A stretch of DNA of 64,000 bases from Salvelinus alpinus (lineage: Eukaryota > Chordata > Actinopteri > Salmoniformes > Salmonidae): the NCBI RefSeq assembly GCF_045679555.1, contig NC_092115.1:40805728-40869727 (forward strand), written 5' to 3'. Under the pieces are notes generated by a model that worked only from the letters and a program-made list of their open reading frames with translations, searched no databases and was not told where the DNA came from. Each line of letters begins with the position of its first letter. The stretch's first letter is position 1. Below, piece by piece: positions 10,276 through 21,205 of the stretch. A program made the translations under genes and the position numbers.

Positions 10276-10985
10276 GAGAGAGACGGAACTATCGTGGATC
10301 CTCTGGGGAGCCTCAACAACCTCATGATGCTGACGAGGCAGAGAAGAGTCTCTCCAGATCAGAACACCTCAAGACACACCTGCAGAGAACCACAGGGAAG
10401 AAATCTCATTGCTGCTCTGACTGTGGGAAGAGATTCACCTCCTCAGCAGGCATTACAATTCATCAGAGAATCCACACAGGAGAGAAACCTTATAGCTGTG
10501 ATCAATGTGGGAAGAGATATCTTACATGTAGCAGTCTGACTAAACACCAGAGAACACACACAGGAGAGAAACTTTTAAGCTGCTCTGACTGTGGAAAGAG
10601 TTTTGTTTCTTCAGGATGTTTAGAATCACACCAGAGAACACACACAGGAGAGAAACCTTATAGCTGTGATCAATGTGGGAAGAGATATGTTACATCTAGC
10701 AGTCTGACTAAACACCAGAGAACACACACAGGAGAGAAACCGTATAACTGTAACCAATGTGGGAAGACTTTTAGTCAGTCATTCAGCCTGATATCACACC
10801 GGAGAACACACACAGGAGAGAAGCCTTATAGCTGTGATCAATGTGGGAAAAGTTTTGTTACGTCTAGCAGTCTGACTATACACCAGAGGACACACACAGG
10901 AGAGAAGCCTTATAGCTGTGATCAATGTGACAAGCGATACTCTAGTAAAAGATCTCTGATCAAACATCAGAAAAAACATACATGA
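10276..10985 (+). CDS. ZNF locus B: intact seven-finger C2H2 exon
   Basis: The acceptor ttgttgttcacacag is followed by a phase-1 exon. About 45 linker residues ([18 protein letters not shown]) precede seven C2H2 fingers joined by TGEKPY-type linkers and a stop at 10985. Each finger keeps both Cys and both His. Predicted DNA-contact residues (-1,2,3,6) for fingers 1-7 are SAGI, TSSK, SGCS, TSSK, QFSS, TSSI, SRSK. The expected role is sequence-specific DNA binding in the nucleus; the target is unknown. The acidic first exon is not found between here and locus A, so this may be an orphan exon or may use a distant first exon. A polyadenylation signal follows. Confidence 0.8.
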
Positions 10986-12290
10986 AGGAGTTGTTTCACG
11001 ATATCAATGAAATAAAATCTCACAATGTAGAATGTTTTAACATTGTAGAAGGAGTATTTTAATAATGTCACAATGTAGAACCCTAAACGTTTGCTCCTTG
11101 TTTAATTGATTTCAGCATGATATGGATATTAGCCTCACGGAAAAATCTAGGGTCTGAATTGAAAAGAGTACTATTTATGTGATTTAACAAAAAGTGACTA
11201 ACAAAAAAAGACTTGTGTTACACTTACCACGTTGGCGACCCACTTGAATCAAAATTTAGCTCGCTGTTTTCCACAAATTGTCCCCTAACCAGGGATGTAC
11301 ACATTATTCCCAGATTCCGTGTGTTTTTTGAGCTGTTAGTTTTAACAGGACGTGCAACCTCATCTCCCTCCTCACGGCACAAATGATTTCAACATGATAT
11401 CGATGAGAGATGACAAATAAGTGTTGCGTTCCTTTGTTTAGCGACCCCTACATTTAAATGGATCACTCCAAATTGTAGCCGACTGTCTTCTGCAGGTTGT
11501 CCTCTAACCAGTGAGGTAAAATATATCTCCCATTTTCATGTTTTGTTTTAGTTGTTAGTTTCAACAGCATGTATAACTGATTTCCCCCCTAATCGATATC
11601 CGTGATTTATTGCTACTTGTCAAAACGACTGCGTTTTTGGTGCTTGTGCAGTTTATATGGTGCTTGTTTAAAAAAATACAAGTGATATGATTATTGTGGG
11701 AGATGTTTGTGTATATAGCATATGTTATGTTTAGGTTTTGAATATATCACAAACTGTTTCTGCATATTGGTTATTGATTTGAACATGTTAACTGTGTTTT
11801 TACAATGGGGCTATCCCATCTAGCAAAATGTCATTGAAAATAAGACTATGCCCGACATCCAATATCTGTTCGGTTGTAGTTGAAAGTGAAAGTTGAAAAT
11901 ATGTATTTTCTGGTCGTTTTGTCAATGACTTGAAAACAACTTAATTTCAATGTACTTGCAGCCTATACACATGGACGCAGTATAATAAATTGGTCTGTAA
12001 TCAATTTTATTAACAATCTTACATCACTCCAGTATTTCTTTACAACATTCAAGTGCTAATCGTCTTTATTCCACTACTGAAGAAGCATGGCTCTAATCAC
12101 GTATTCATATTTCAAACATTCAGACTGACAAAAGATACAGTTATTATATTCCATGCCTCACCATTAAGTGAATTATTGCCAATACATATAAACAAAGGGG
12201 TGTACATTTGATCACAATTTATTTTGACTGCACCTTTTTCCATATTGGAGATGAGTTTTGTTTGGACTCGTTCCAAGTGGAATAGAAGCT
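10986..12290 (+). other. 3' flank of locus B, paralogous (inverted) to the flank of locus E
   Basis: Reverse-complemented, the sequence between about 31260 and 32157 aligns along this stretch. Shared stretches include acattgtagaatgttttaac-like motifs, gttagtcactttttgttaaa (present at 31961) and a segment with cagaaacagtttgtgatata (at 31520). No coding content. It shows the duplicated unit included more than 1 kb downstream of the finger exon. Confidence 0.75.
11011..11016 (+). terminator. candidate polyadenylation signal of locus B
   Basis: AATAAA lies about 26 nt after the stop codon of locus B. The equivalent site in paralogue E has changed, reading aaataatg. Confidence 0.5.
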
Positions 12291-12293
12291 ATT

Positions 12294-12403
12294 GAGTTTT
12301 AGGAAGAGGAGAGTTCTAGAAGCTAGTGAGTTTTAGGAAGACGAGAGTTCTAGAAGCTAGTGAGTTTTAGGAAGACGAGAGTTCTAGAAGCTAGTGAGTT
12401 TTA
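12294..12403. repeat. 34-bp tandem repeat, about 3.3 copies
   Basis: The unit is gttttaggaagacgagagtt plus ctagaagctagtga. The copies are nearly identical. Confidence 0.9.
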
Positions 12404-12607
12404 GGATTCTGTAGAAAGAAAAAGGAGAAAAGATACGATTGTACATTATATAATTTAGAAGTATGTCAGAGTAACACCAGTAAATACTAATATTTGTACA
12501 CAAACGTGGTTTTAAAGCAGCAATGTTTTTTGTTTTGCATACATTTTAAAGTGAAAAATCAGAGTCTTGTGTAATTCCGTTACTGTGGAATTGCCCAGCT
12601 CCTAACT

Positions 12608-12780
12608 ATACTGAACAATAATATAAACGCAACATGCAAAAGATTTTACTGAGTTACAGTTCATAGAAGTCAATTGAAATAAATAAATTAGGCCCTAATC
12701 TATAGATTTCATAACTGGGCAGGTGCGCTGCCATGGGCCCACCCACTGGGGAGCCAGGCCCAGCCAATCGTTAAACATGT
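12608..12780. mobile_element. Tc1-derived MITE remnant in the intron of locus C
   Basis: Starts with atactgaacaataatataaa and continues with gcaacatgcaaaagatttta, the terminus of a common salmonid Tc1-like element. The internal transposase is missing and the far end is degraded. The same derivative lies inverted in locus F at 41894-42231, so it was present before those loci separated. Confidence 0.7.
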
Positions 12781-13203
12781 TAAATGTTAAACATGTATTG
12801 TAAATGTTTATCAGCACAGCAGTATGACAGCATTTTCTAAACTGGGCTTTATTACAGACAGAAATACTCAGCACATTACTTCATACTTACATTTCTTGTT
12901 TTACAAACATTGCCAAGCTGCTTATTCGTTTTCTTGTTGTGATTTTTGGTGTAGTCATTCATGGCAAAAAAAAATATTTGGCCTGGTAAAAAATCAGTGG
13001 CATGTATTTTCTTTCATCTGCCTGCTACAGTGGCTGGTATATTCTTTGCCTGCTACAGTGGCTGGTATATTCTGTCCTCTGCCTGCTACACTTGCTGGTG
13101 GACCAAAATCAAACTAAAACAAGACTTAGAAGACATTTGTCAAAGTTTGTAAAAACATTTAAACATTCACTACATTGACTGTCTGACTTTGACATTCACA
13201 CAG
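12781..13203 (+). other. intron preceding the finger exon of locus C
   Basis: Related (inverted) to the intron of locus F at 41355-41720. Three copies of a roughly 28-bp motif (tgcctgctacagtggctggt) lie at about 13018-13100, close upstream of the acceptor; the F intron has a similar set. Confidence 0.65.
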
Positions 13204-13968
<765 letters not shown>

Positions 13969-14196
13969 GTATCAATAATGTGTCACTATTTCTGAACTTT
14001 TAACCAACAGGCCTTTACACAAAACTCAACTAGTCTGGTACTGTATATATATATATTATTATATACATGGCTTAATGCATCATTACATTAGCTTTTTAGC
14101 CCCAATATGAAACTCAACTAGTCCCTCACTGTTCAACCAGAATGACATGAGTTGTGCCCTTCAAACTGTTTGTCCATAAGCATATTCAGCTTCTTA

Positions 14197-15489
14197 TAGT
14201 GTCAAGAAAAAGTATGTGAACCCTTTGGAAATACTTGGATTTCTGCATAAATTGGTCATAAAATTTGATCTTCATCTAGGTCACAACAACAGACAAACAG
14301 TCTTCTTAAACTAATAACATACAAACAATTATACATTTTCATGTCTTTATTGAACACACCATGTAAACATTCACAGTGCATGGTGGAAAAAGTATGTGAA
14401 CCCTTGGATTTAATAACTGGTTGACCCTCCTTTGGCAGCAATAAGCTCAACCAAACGTTTTCTGTAGTTGCGGATCAGACCTGCACAACAGTCCGGAGTA
14501 ATTTTGGACATTCCTCTTTAAGCTGTCCAGGCCCTGAGGCAGAAAAGCAGCCCCAAACCATGACGCTCCCTCCACCATACTTCACATTTAGGATGAGGTT
14601 TTGATGTTGGTGTGCTGTGCCTTTTTTTCAGTTTTTCTTCCAAACAACTCAATTGTAGTTTAATCTGTCCACAGAATATTTTGCCAGTAGCGCTGTGGAA
14701 CATCCAGGTAAACTTTTGCAAACTTCAGCCGTGCAGCAATGTTTTTTTTGGACAGCAGTGGCTTCTTCTGTGGTGTCCTCCCATGAACACCATTCTTGTT
14801 TAGTGTTTTACGTATCGCAGACTTGTCAACAGAGATGTTAGCATGTTCCAGAGATTTCTGTAAGTCTTTAGCTGACACTCTAGGATTCTTCTTAACCTCA
14901 TTGAGCATTCTGTGCTGTGGTCTTGCAGTCATCTTTGCAGTATGGCCACTCCTAGGGAGAGTAGCAACAGCGCTGAACTTCATCCATTTATAGACAATTT
15001 GTCTTACCGTGGACTGATGAACATCAAGGCTTTTAGAGATACCTTTGTAACCCTTTCCAGCTTCATGCAAGTCAACAATTCTTAAGTCTTCTGAGATCTC
15101 TTTTGTTCGAAGCATGGTTCACATCAGGCAATGCTTCTTGTGAATAACAAACTCACATTTTGTGAGTATTTTTTATAGGGCAAGGCAGCTCTAATTAACA
15201 TCTCCAATCTCGTCTTGATTGGATTCCTTGTTAGCTCACTCCAGACTCCAATTAGCTTTTGTAGAAGTCATTAGCCTAGGGTTTCACATATTTTTTCCAA
15301 CCTACACTGTGAATGTTTAAATGATGTATTCAATATAAACAAGAAAAATACAATGTGTGTGGTATTATTTTAAGCACACTATGTTTGTCTGTTGTTGTGA
15401 CTTAGATGAACATCAGATCAAATGTGATGACCAATTTATGCAGAAATCCAGGTCATTCCAAAGGGTTCACATACTTTTTCTTGCCACTG
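14197..15489 (-). mobile_element. Tc1-like element with internal deletion
   Basis: Terminal repeats are tagtgtcaagaaaaagtatg at the left and the complement of cagtggcaagaaaaagtatg at the right, bounded by TA. On the minus strand, 14660-15115 encodes the DNA-binding domains ([20 protein letters not shown]) up to the first catalytic Asp (ILWTD). The central catalytic part is deleted near 14520. The copy is non-autonomous. It interrupts sequence that is continuous in the inverted paralogue at 44000-44460. Confidence 0.85.
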
Positions 15490-15492
15490 TAG

Positions 15493-15590
15493 ATGCCATG
15501 TATTGTCATGTTATGTTCTCTACAATGAAACATCACCAAGTGATGTTTCATTGTAGACAATACAAAACATGACAATACATTATTATGTTG
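15493..15590. repeat. near-perfect hairpin, 18-bp stem
   Basis: tctacaatgaaacatcac and its exact reverse complement are separated by only three bases (caa) at about 15519-15557. Outer arms (gtattgtcatgtt and aacatgacaatac) extend the palindrome to roughly 90 bp. The paralogous site near 44255 contains only one arm. Confidence 0.85.
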
Positions 15591-15960
15591 TTCTCATGAA
15601 ATGAACTAAATATTTCACAATCATTCCCACTACTGATATTCACAGAGAATAATTACAAGGATCATATTTCTCAGTTGCATTGACCTGCAGACATCAGACA
15701 CCCCTCTCCATTATGCACATGTGACTGAAATCTAACCAATCACAAAAATCACTGAGCCAGCTTTGATGGACCAATAAAAAAAACAGCAAGTTTCTGCCAG
15801 CCAATGGGACAATTCCAGTGCACTATATGTGTAGAGGGATAATTCCAGTGCGGTACGTATGTAAAGGGTGTAGAGGGATAATTCCAATTCAGGAAGTTCC
15901 TACCCTTTAACTTTTTGTCTGAACATTATGATATACATTTTACTCAACTGCGTTACCACT
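15591..15960. other. 5' flank of gene D with CCAAT motifs
   Basis: No gene is seen. Three CCAAT pentamers lie at about 15738-15804 (aaccaatcac, gaccaataaa, gccaatggg). The motif gggataattccagtg is repeated at 15837-15890. These could belong to an upstream promoter, but no transcription start is shown by the sequence. Confidence 0.35.
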
Positions 15961-16002
15961 CCAGTCAGCAGATGACGGTGTGGGAATTTAAGGTTATGCT
16001 CT

Positions 16003-16034
16003 TAGTGTGACCCATAATCTAGTGGACGAAACGC
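16003..16034 (+). promoter_or_regulatory. conserved 5' block of gene D (CRE-like site degraded)
   Basis: This is the + strand counterpart of the block found upstream of E, F and G: agtgtgacccataatctagt followed by ggacgaaacgc. In E and F the core is TGACGTA on the sense strand; here it is TGACCCA. A transposon-like element lies between this block and the start codon. Confidence 0.6.
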
Positions 16035-16058
16035 TTCTTTCAACAGCAACAACAGTTA

Positions 16059-16874
16059 ACGTAAACTCACCCCATTCCGTACAAAAGTGTGCAACCGCAA
16101 CATTCAAACGAGGCTACAAAGACAACTAATGGGACTGTAGCGACTGTGTTGACTTCAAAATCGGGGGTGTGAACTAGGTTTCTATTCAAGCGTTGATCGA
16201 CATGGTAATGGCTCTATAGTATTGGAGAAAAGTTGAAAAAACGGACCCTCCGTTACATCCAGACGTGTCATGTCGTAACGTACAGCAAGCATAAAGCAAC
16301 TATTTCTGTCTTACAATCTCTCTCCACCAGGTGTAGCACTTCTCTCATCCTTTAAAAACAAGAAATGGACAGTGACGGGGGTAAGGGGGGATACCTAGTC
16401 ATTTTTTGCGTCTTCATTGCATGCGATCATCATTCTCAAAGCCGCTGTTCACTTCTAAGATCACTTTAGCACCGCCCTAAGACACAAACCTTCAAATAGG
16501 TATGTAATGACACATTATATAAGCTCTTTATAGTGTTTTATTTACATTTTAGAGGCGATAAGGTGATAAGTTGGACAGATCGAGTGACAAAAAGCTATTT
16601 TCCCACACAATATCTCTCCTTCTCACTCTCATGCATTAGTTTCTCTTCCCCACCCGCGATTTTTAAAAAGACCCGAAGGGGCTCATTGCCTGCTTGAATT
16701 ATGCAGAAACGGGCTGCGTTTAGGTCATGTAATTTATTCTGTTGGAAAGGGGAGAAATTGTGCTTTACAATGGTATTGACATTACAGTTGATCTGGAAGT
16801 ATTACGTTTTGGGGCGCTAAAATAAGGGCAATTGTACGGACCAAGGCGATGTACGAGTTTCCGTGAGTTTACGT
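16059..16874. mobile_element. 0.82-kb non-coding element with 12-bp terminal inverted repeats
   Basis: The ends are ACGTAAACTCAC and its exact complement GTGAGTTTACGT, flanked by TA on each side. A second copy with TA flanks lies at 61638-62448. Comparison with the uninterrupted sequence in locus F (caacagctagtcaag) supports insertion at a TA. There is no ORF of note. The size, TIR and TA duplication fit a non-autonomous Tc1/mariner-type element, but I cannot name a family. It separates gene D's promoter block from its first exon. Confidence 0.75.
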
Positions 16875-17220
16875 TAGTCAGCCACCTCGGTAGCTTGCTA
16901 GACAAAATAGCTGAACCAATAAAGCTCTTTAGACGCTTTAGTGTATATTAGCCACTGTGTTTTAAAACTACCTCTATCGTCTAGTTAGTTATCCGATTCA
17001 ATTTAATATTTACGGTGTTGTTGTTACAATTCAGCTATCGGACTGGTTAAATTAGCATTAGCCTAGCTAGCTAACATCTCCGACAATGAGTTCACTAAGC
17101 TACTCTCCTCCTGCTAAACAAAAGGGGGTCTGCTGGACGGAGAAAGATGCTCTCGTCAAAGAGGAGGAGGAAGAGGAGGCTGTTACAATACAAAAACAAG
17201 TGGAAGGTGAGGCTGTTACC

Positions 17221-18050
17221 GTGAAAGAAGAAGAGAAAGACGTTTCAGTGAAAGAAGAAGAGAAAGACGTTTCAGTGAAAGAAGAAGAGAAAGACATTTC
17301 AGTGAAAGAAGAAGAGAAAGACATTTCAGTGAAAGAAGAAGAGAAAGATGTTTCAGTGAAAGAAGAGAAAGACGTTTCAGTTAAAGAAGAGAAAGACATT
17401 TCAGTGAAAGAAGAAGAGAAAGACGTTTCAGTGAAAGAAGAGAAAGACATTTCAGTGAAAGAAGAGAAAGACGTTTCAGTGAAAGAAGAAGAGAAAAACG
17501 TTTCAGTGAAAGAAGAAGAGAAAGACGTTTCAGTGAAAGAAGAAGAGAAATACGTTTCAGTTAAAGAAGAGAAAGACGTTTCAGTTAAAGAAGAGAAAGA
17601 CATTTCAGTGAAAGAAGAGAAAGACGTTTCAGTGAAAGAAGAGAAAGACATTTCAGTGAAAGAAGAAAAGAAAGACGTTTCAGTGAAAGAAGAAGAGAAA
17701 GACGTTTCAGTGAAAGAAGAGAAAGACGTTTCAGTGAAAGAAGAGAAAGACATTTCAGTGAAAGAAGAAGAGAAAGACGTTTCAGTGAAAGAAGAGAAAG
17801 ACGTTTCAGTGAAAGAAGAAGAGAAAGACGTTTCAGTGAAAGAAGAGAAAGACGTTTCAGTGAAAGAAGAGAAAGACGTTTCAGTGAAAGAAGAGAAAGA
17901 CGTTTCAGTGAAAGAAGAGAAAGACGTTTCAGTGAAAGAAGAGAAAGACGTTTCAGTGAAAGAAGAGAAAGACATTTCAGTGAAAGAAGAAGAGAAAGAC
18001 GTTTCAGTGAAAGAAGAGAAAGACATTTCAGTGAAAGAAGAGAAAGACAT
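17221..18050 (+). repeat. coding minisatellite of 24/27-bp VKEE units, first block
   Basis: About 33 units encode SVKEEKDV (24 bp) or SVKEEEKDV (27 bp), with variants KDI, KNV, KYV and EKKDV. Both unit sizes are multiples of three, so the frame never breaks. The paralogues E, F and G have only a few VKEE motifs in this exon. The antisense strand is also open over the same region, as expected for a recently amplified short unit, so openness alone does not prove selection. Confidence 0.95.
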
Positions 18051-18461
18051 TTTTTATTTTTTTTACCCCCTTTTCTCCCTAATTTTCATGGTATCCAATC
18101 GCTAGTAATTACTATCTTGTCTCATCGCTACAACTCCCGTACGGGCTCGGGAGAGACGAAGGTCGAAAGTCATGCGTCCTCCGAAGCACAATCCAACCAA
18201 GCCGCACTGCTTCTTAACACAGCGCGCCTCCAACCCGGAAGCCAGCCACACCAATGTGTCGGAGGAAACACCGTGCACCCGCCCCCCTTGGTTAGCGCGC
18301 ACTGCACCCGGCCCGCCACAGGAGTCGCTGGAGCGCGATGAGACAAGGATATCCCTACCGGCCAAACCCTCCCTAACCCGGACGACGCTAGGCCAATTGT
18401 GCGTCGCCCCACGGACCCCCCGGTCGCGGCCGGCTGCGACAGAGCCTGGGCGCGAACCCAG
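18051..18461 (-). mobile_element. tRNA-derived salmonid SINE, minus orientation
   Basis: The T-rich left end (tttttattttttttaccccc) is the 3' tail, and the right end (gcctgggcgcgaacccag) is the B-box side of a tRNA-like head. The body shares caattg and ggagggtttggcc modules with the SmaI-type SINE at 36908-37250. The head is incomplete. It sits precisely inside the VKEE array, which resumes in phase on the other side. No clear target duplication is visible. Confidence 0.8.
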
Positions 18462-18726
18462 TTTCAGTGAAAGAAGAAGAGAAAGACGTTTCAGTGAAAG
18501 AAGAGAAAGACGTTTCAGTGAAAGAAGAAGAGAAAGACGTTTCAGTGAAAGAAGAGAAAGACGTTTCAGTGAAAGAAGAAGAGAAAGACGTTTCAGTGAA
18601 AGAAGAGAAAGACGTTTCAGTGAAAGAAGAGAAAGACGTTTCAGTGAAAGAAGAGAAAGACGTTTCAGTGAAAGAAGAGAAAGACGTTTCAGTGAAAGAA
18701 GAGAAAGACGTTTCAGTTAAAGAAGA
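18462..18726 (+). repeat. VKEE coding minisatellite, second block
   Basis: About 11 further units of the same 24/27-bp type continue after the SINE and end at gttaaagaagag, where the LINE tail begins. The frame is still open through this block. Confidence 0.9.
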
Positions 18727-19743
18727 GGCTGTCTCTGCCTGGCCGGTTCACCTCTCTCCACTGGGATTCTCTGCCTCTAACCCTATTACAGGGGCTGAGT
18801 CACTGGCTTACTGGTGCTCTTTCATGCCGTCCCTAGGAGGGGTGCGTCACTTGAGTGGGTTGAGTTACTGACGTGATCTTCCTGTCTGCGTTGGCGCCCC
18901 CCCTTGGTTTGTGCTGTGGTGAAGATCTTTGTGGGCTATACTCGGCCTTGTCTCAGGATTGTAAGTTGGTGGTTGAAGATATCCCTCTAGTGGTGCGGGT
19001 GCTGTGCTTTGGCAAAGTGGGTGGGGTTATATCCTTCCTGTTTGGCCCTGTCCGGGGGTATCATCGGATGGGGCCACAGTGTCTCCTGACCCCTCCTGTC
19101 TCAGCCTCCAGTATTTATGCTGCAGTAGTTTGTGTCGGGGGGCTAGGGTCAGTTGGTTATATCTGGAGTACTTCTCCTGTCCTTTCCAGTGTCCTGTGTG
19201 AATTTAAGTATGCTCTCTCTAATTCTCTCCTTCTCTCTTTCTTTCTCTCTCTCGGAGGACCTGAGCCCTAGGACCATACGTCAGGACTACCGGGCATGAT
19301 GACTCCTTGCTGTCCCCAGTCCACCTGGCCTTGCTGCTGTTCCAGTTTCAACTGTTCTGCCTGCGGTTATGGAACCCCTACCTGTCCCAGACCTGCTGTT
19401 TTCAACTCTTAATGATCGGCTATGAAAAGCCAACTGATATTTAATTCCTGATTATTATTTGACCATGCTTGTCATTTATGAACATTTTGAACATCTTGGC
19501 CATGTTCTGTTATAATCTCCACCCGGCACAGCCAGAAGAGGACTGGCCACCCCTCATAGTCTGGTTCCTCTCTAGGTTTCTTCCTAGGTTTTGGCCTTTC
19601 TAGGGAGTTTTTCCTCGCCACCGTGCTTCTACACCTGCATTGCTTGCTGTTTGGGGTTTTAGGCTGGGTTTCTGTACAGCACTTCGAGATATTAGCTGAT
19701 GTACGAAGGGCTATATAAAATAAACTTGATTTGATTTGATTTG
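18727..19743 (+). mobile_element. long 3' fragment of a high-copy LINE-like element
   Basis: Its last 250 bp match 391-640, ending in ataaacttgatttgatttga. The body contains no long RT frame and looks like the 3' untranslated part of the element. Exon sequence resumes immediately after it with agatacgttcagagtgaaag, corresponding to the FRVKEEE part of paralogous first exons. I recognise it as a very abundant salmonid repeat but not its library name. Confidence 0.75.
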
Positions 19744-19778
19744 AAGATACGTTCAGAGTGAAAGAGGAGGAGGATGTT

Positions 19779-20310
19779 TGTTATGTAATTTAGTAATTAA
19801 TGTTCATAAATTGCAATTATCTTTTTAGGTCTGAACCCCAGAGGTTGTAAAGTTGTGGTTTAAATGAAACAGACAGAATTCCCATCTCACAATTAGTCAG
19901 ATACAATTTTATTGGCGAGAGCTCTCCCGTGCATATACAAAAACATTCCTTTTATACTTCTCTCATAACCTACACACATACATACACACTATATTTGGAT
20001 TATCCCCTGAAGTCTCACCACAGTTTATTACCAATCAGCTGACAGTTCCAGCCCCCCCCAGATACGGGAAACCTGGAGGGGCTCTCATTGTCTTATCTTA
20101 TCTCCCCAGAGTTATAGCTGGGTCGGTTCAAACATAGGTTAAGGAGTCTCTTTGCTTTCTTTCGGCACACACATACATTCCTCTCTTACCCAATGGTTAT
20201 CATTTTTAATTACCCCTTGTCCATGCTACATAACCTCTAATCCTAATTGTTAAGTTTCCGGGTAGAATTATTTAATCATTTATCTTAAACCTTGATCAAA
20301 TATTTTAACA
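19779..20310. mobile_element. solo LTR with 5-bp target duplication
   Basis: The 532-bp insertion begins TGTTATGTAA and ends TTTTAACA, with TG/CA termini in inverted TGTTA/TAACA form. It is flanked by ATGTT at 19774-19778 and 20311-20315. Removing it restores a continuous exon reading (aggaggatgttacagt). The lack of internal sequence indicates LTR-LTR recombination. A 5-bp duplication fits Ty3/gypsy or many retrovirus-like elements. Orientation is uncertain. Confidence 0.85.
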
Positions 20311-20389
20311 ATGTTACAGTAAAAGAAGAGGAGGATGCAGTTTTTGGAGTGAAAGAGGAGGAGGACGAAGAGGAGGAAACTGGATATAT

Positions 20390-20475
20390 GGGCCTGATTT
20401 CCCAAACGCATCTTAAGGCATCCAATGGTTCTAACGCTGAACTTAGCCATAAGATGGTTTTGAGAAACCGGGCCC
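20390..20475. mobile_element. 86-bp MITE carried in frame in gene D exon 1
   Basis: Imperfect terminal inverted repeats are GGGCCTGATTTCCCAAAC at the left and the complement of GGGCCCGGTTTCTCAAAA at the right. The reading frame passes through it without a stop and rejoins the family motif LIN before the donor site. The sequence type is familiar in fish genomes, but I cannot name the family. Confidence 0.6.
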
Positions 20476-20764
20476 TGATTAACAATAGTAAGTACTGTCT
20501 TAAATACAGAGGCACAAACTCTGCAGTTGTTGAACTGATGTTTGGTGTTAAAAGGGAAATCTGCAATTGCTACATCCATATTTTGACTCTTAAATTATTT
20601 ATTTATTGCCATTGATTCTTGAATATAACACATGCCTTATGAGCTTAGTTCAACTGTTGTACCCCATCAGAACCCCAAATAAACTTTTTTTACTCCAAGG
20701 TTTAGAAACAATGTAAACCAACACTGTATAGCCTCAACATGGTTAAAACTATAATGTTGATATC

Positions 20765-21090
20765 ATGGATGGTCAGTCCTTGCATCCATAGGTCTGTCTA
20801 GGAATTTGAGAGTAGTTACATTTCTCCAGCCCCATCCATCATCTTACTAGCAGAACAGTGGTGGAATTACAGCTTTGTTATTGTTTCAACTGCAGATTGG
20901 TTGATTGTTGTGTGGCTTTTTTAAATGGACAACCTAGTATTTAAACAGAAACAAAATGGCTGCCCAGAGACTTGGTTTGATAAACAGCTGAGGGATGGGG
21001 CTGGAGAAATGTAACCACTCTCAAATTCATAGAGAAAGCTATTGTATCAACCTTAACGCAAAACCTATGGACCTCGTCAAGAAGTTCAGA
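20765..21090. repeat. foldback repeat in the intron of locus D
   Basis: Arms at about 20808-20845 (gaatttgagagtagttacat then ttctccagccccatcc) and 20990-21035 are reverse complements with few mismatches, separated by about 150 bp. This is the structure of a foldback or MITE-like element. Confidence 0.7.
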
Positions 21091-21205
21091 CATCTTGGCA
21101 TAACAGTTATAAGGTGTTGGCTTGACAGTCACTGGACCCAGGTTTGAGTTAAGCTCAGGGCTACCCCGTGAATTCACTACACTATGAATACAAGGACTGG
21201 CCATG

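Larger units (their letters stand above)
17086..20493 (+). pseudogene. ZNF locus D, first exon: VKEE-expanded and invaded by four elements
   Basis: The exon opens MSSLSYSPPAKQKGVCWTE, as in the paralogues. It continues VKEEEEEEAVTIQKQVEGE and then a long run of SVKEEKDV/SVKEEEKDV units. A SINE (18051-18461), a LINE tail (18727-19743), a solo LTR (19779-20310) and a small MITE (20390-20475) interrupt it. Remaining exon pieces are 17086-18050, 18462-18726, 19744-19778 and 20311-20389, with a phase-1 donor (caatagtaagtact) at about 20494. The uninterrupted part gives about 322 residues before SINE-derived sequence, and the frame then ends at 18105. The family role is an acidic N-terminal region in front of DNA-binding fingers; here the finger exon is also lost. 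It is probably not functional as a ZNF, although a short VKEE protein could be translated. Confidence 0.8.

Noticed and set aside
17100..18050. 316-residue Ser/Phe/Thr-rich antisense ORF
   Set aside because: Antisense of the VKEE array; open because a short unit of 24/27 bp was amplified.
18172..18720. Arg-rich ORF (RRERRFSE repeats)
   Set aside because: Another frame of the SINE and the second VKEE block.
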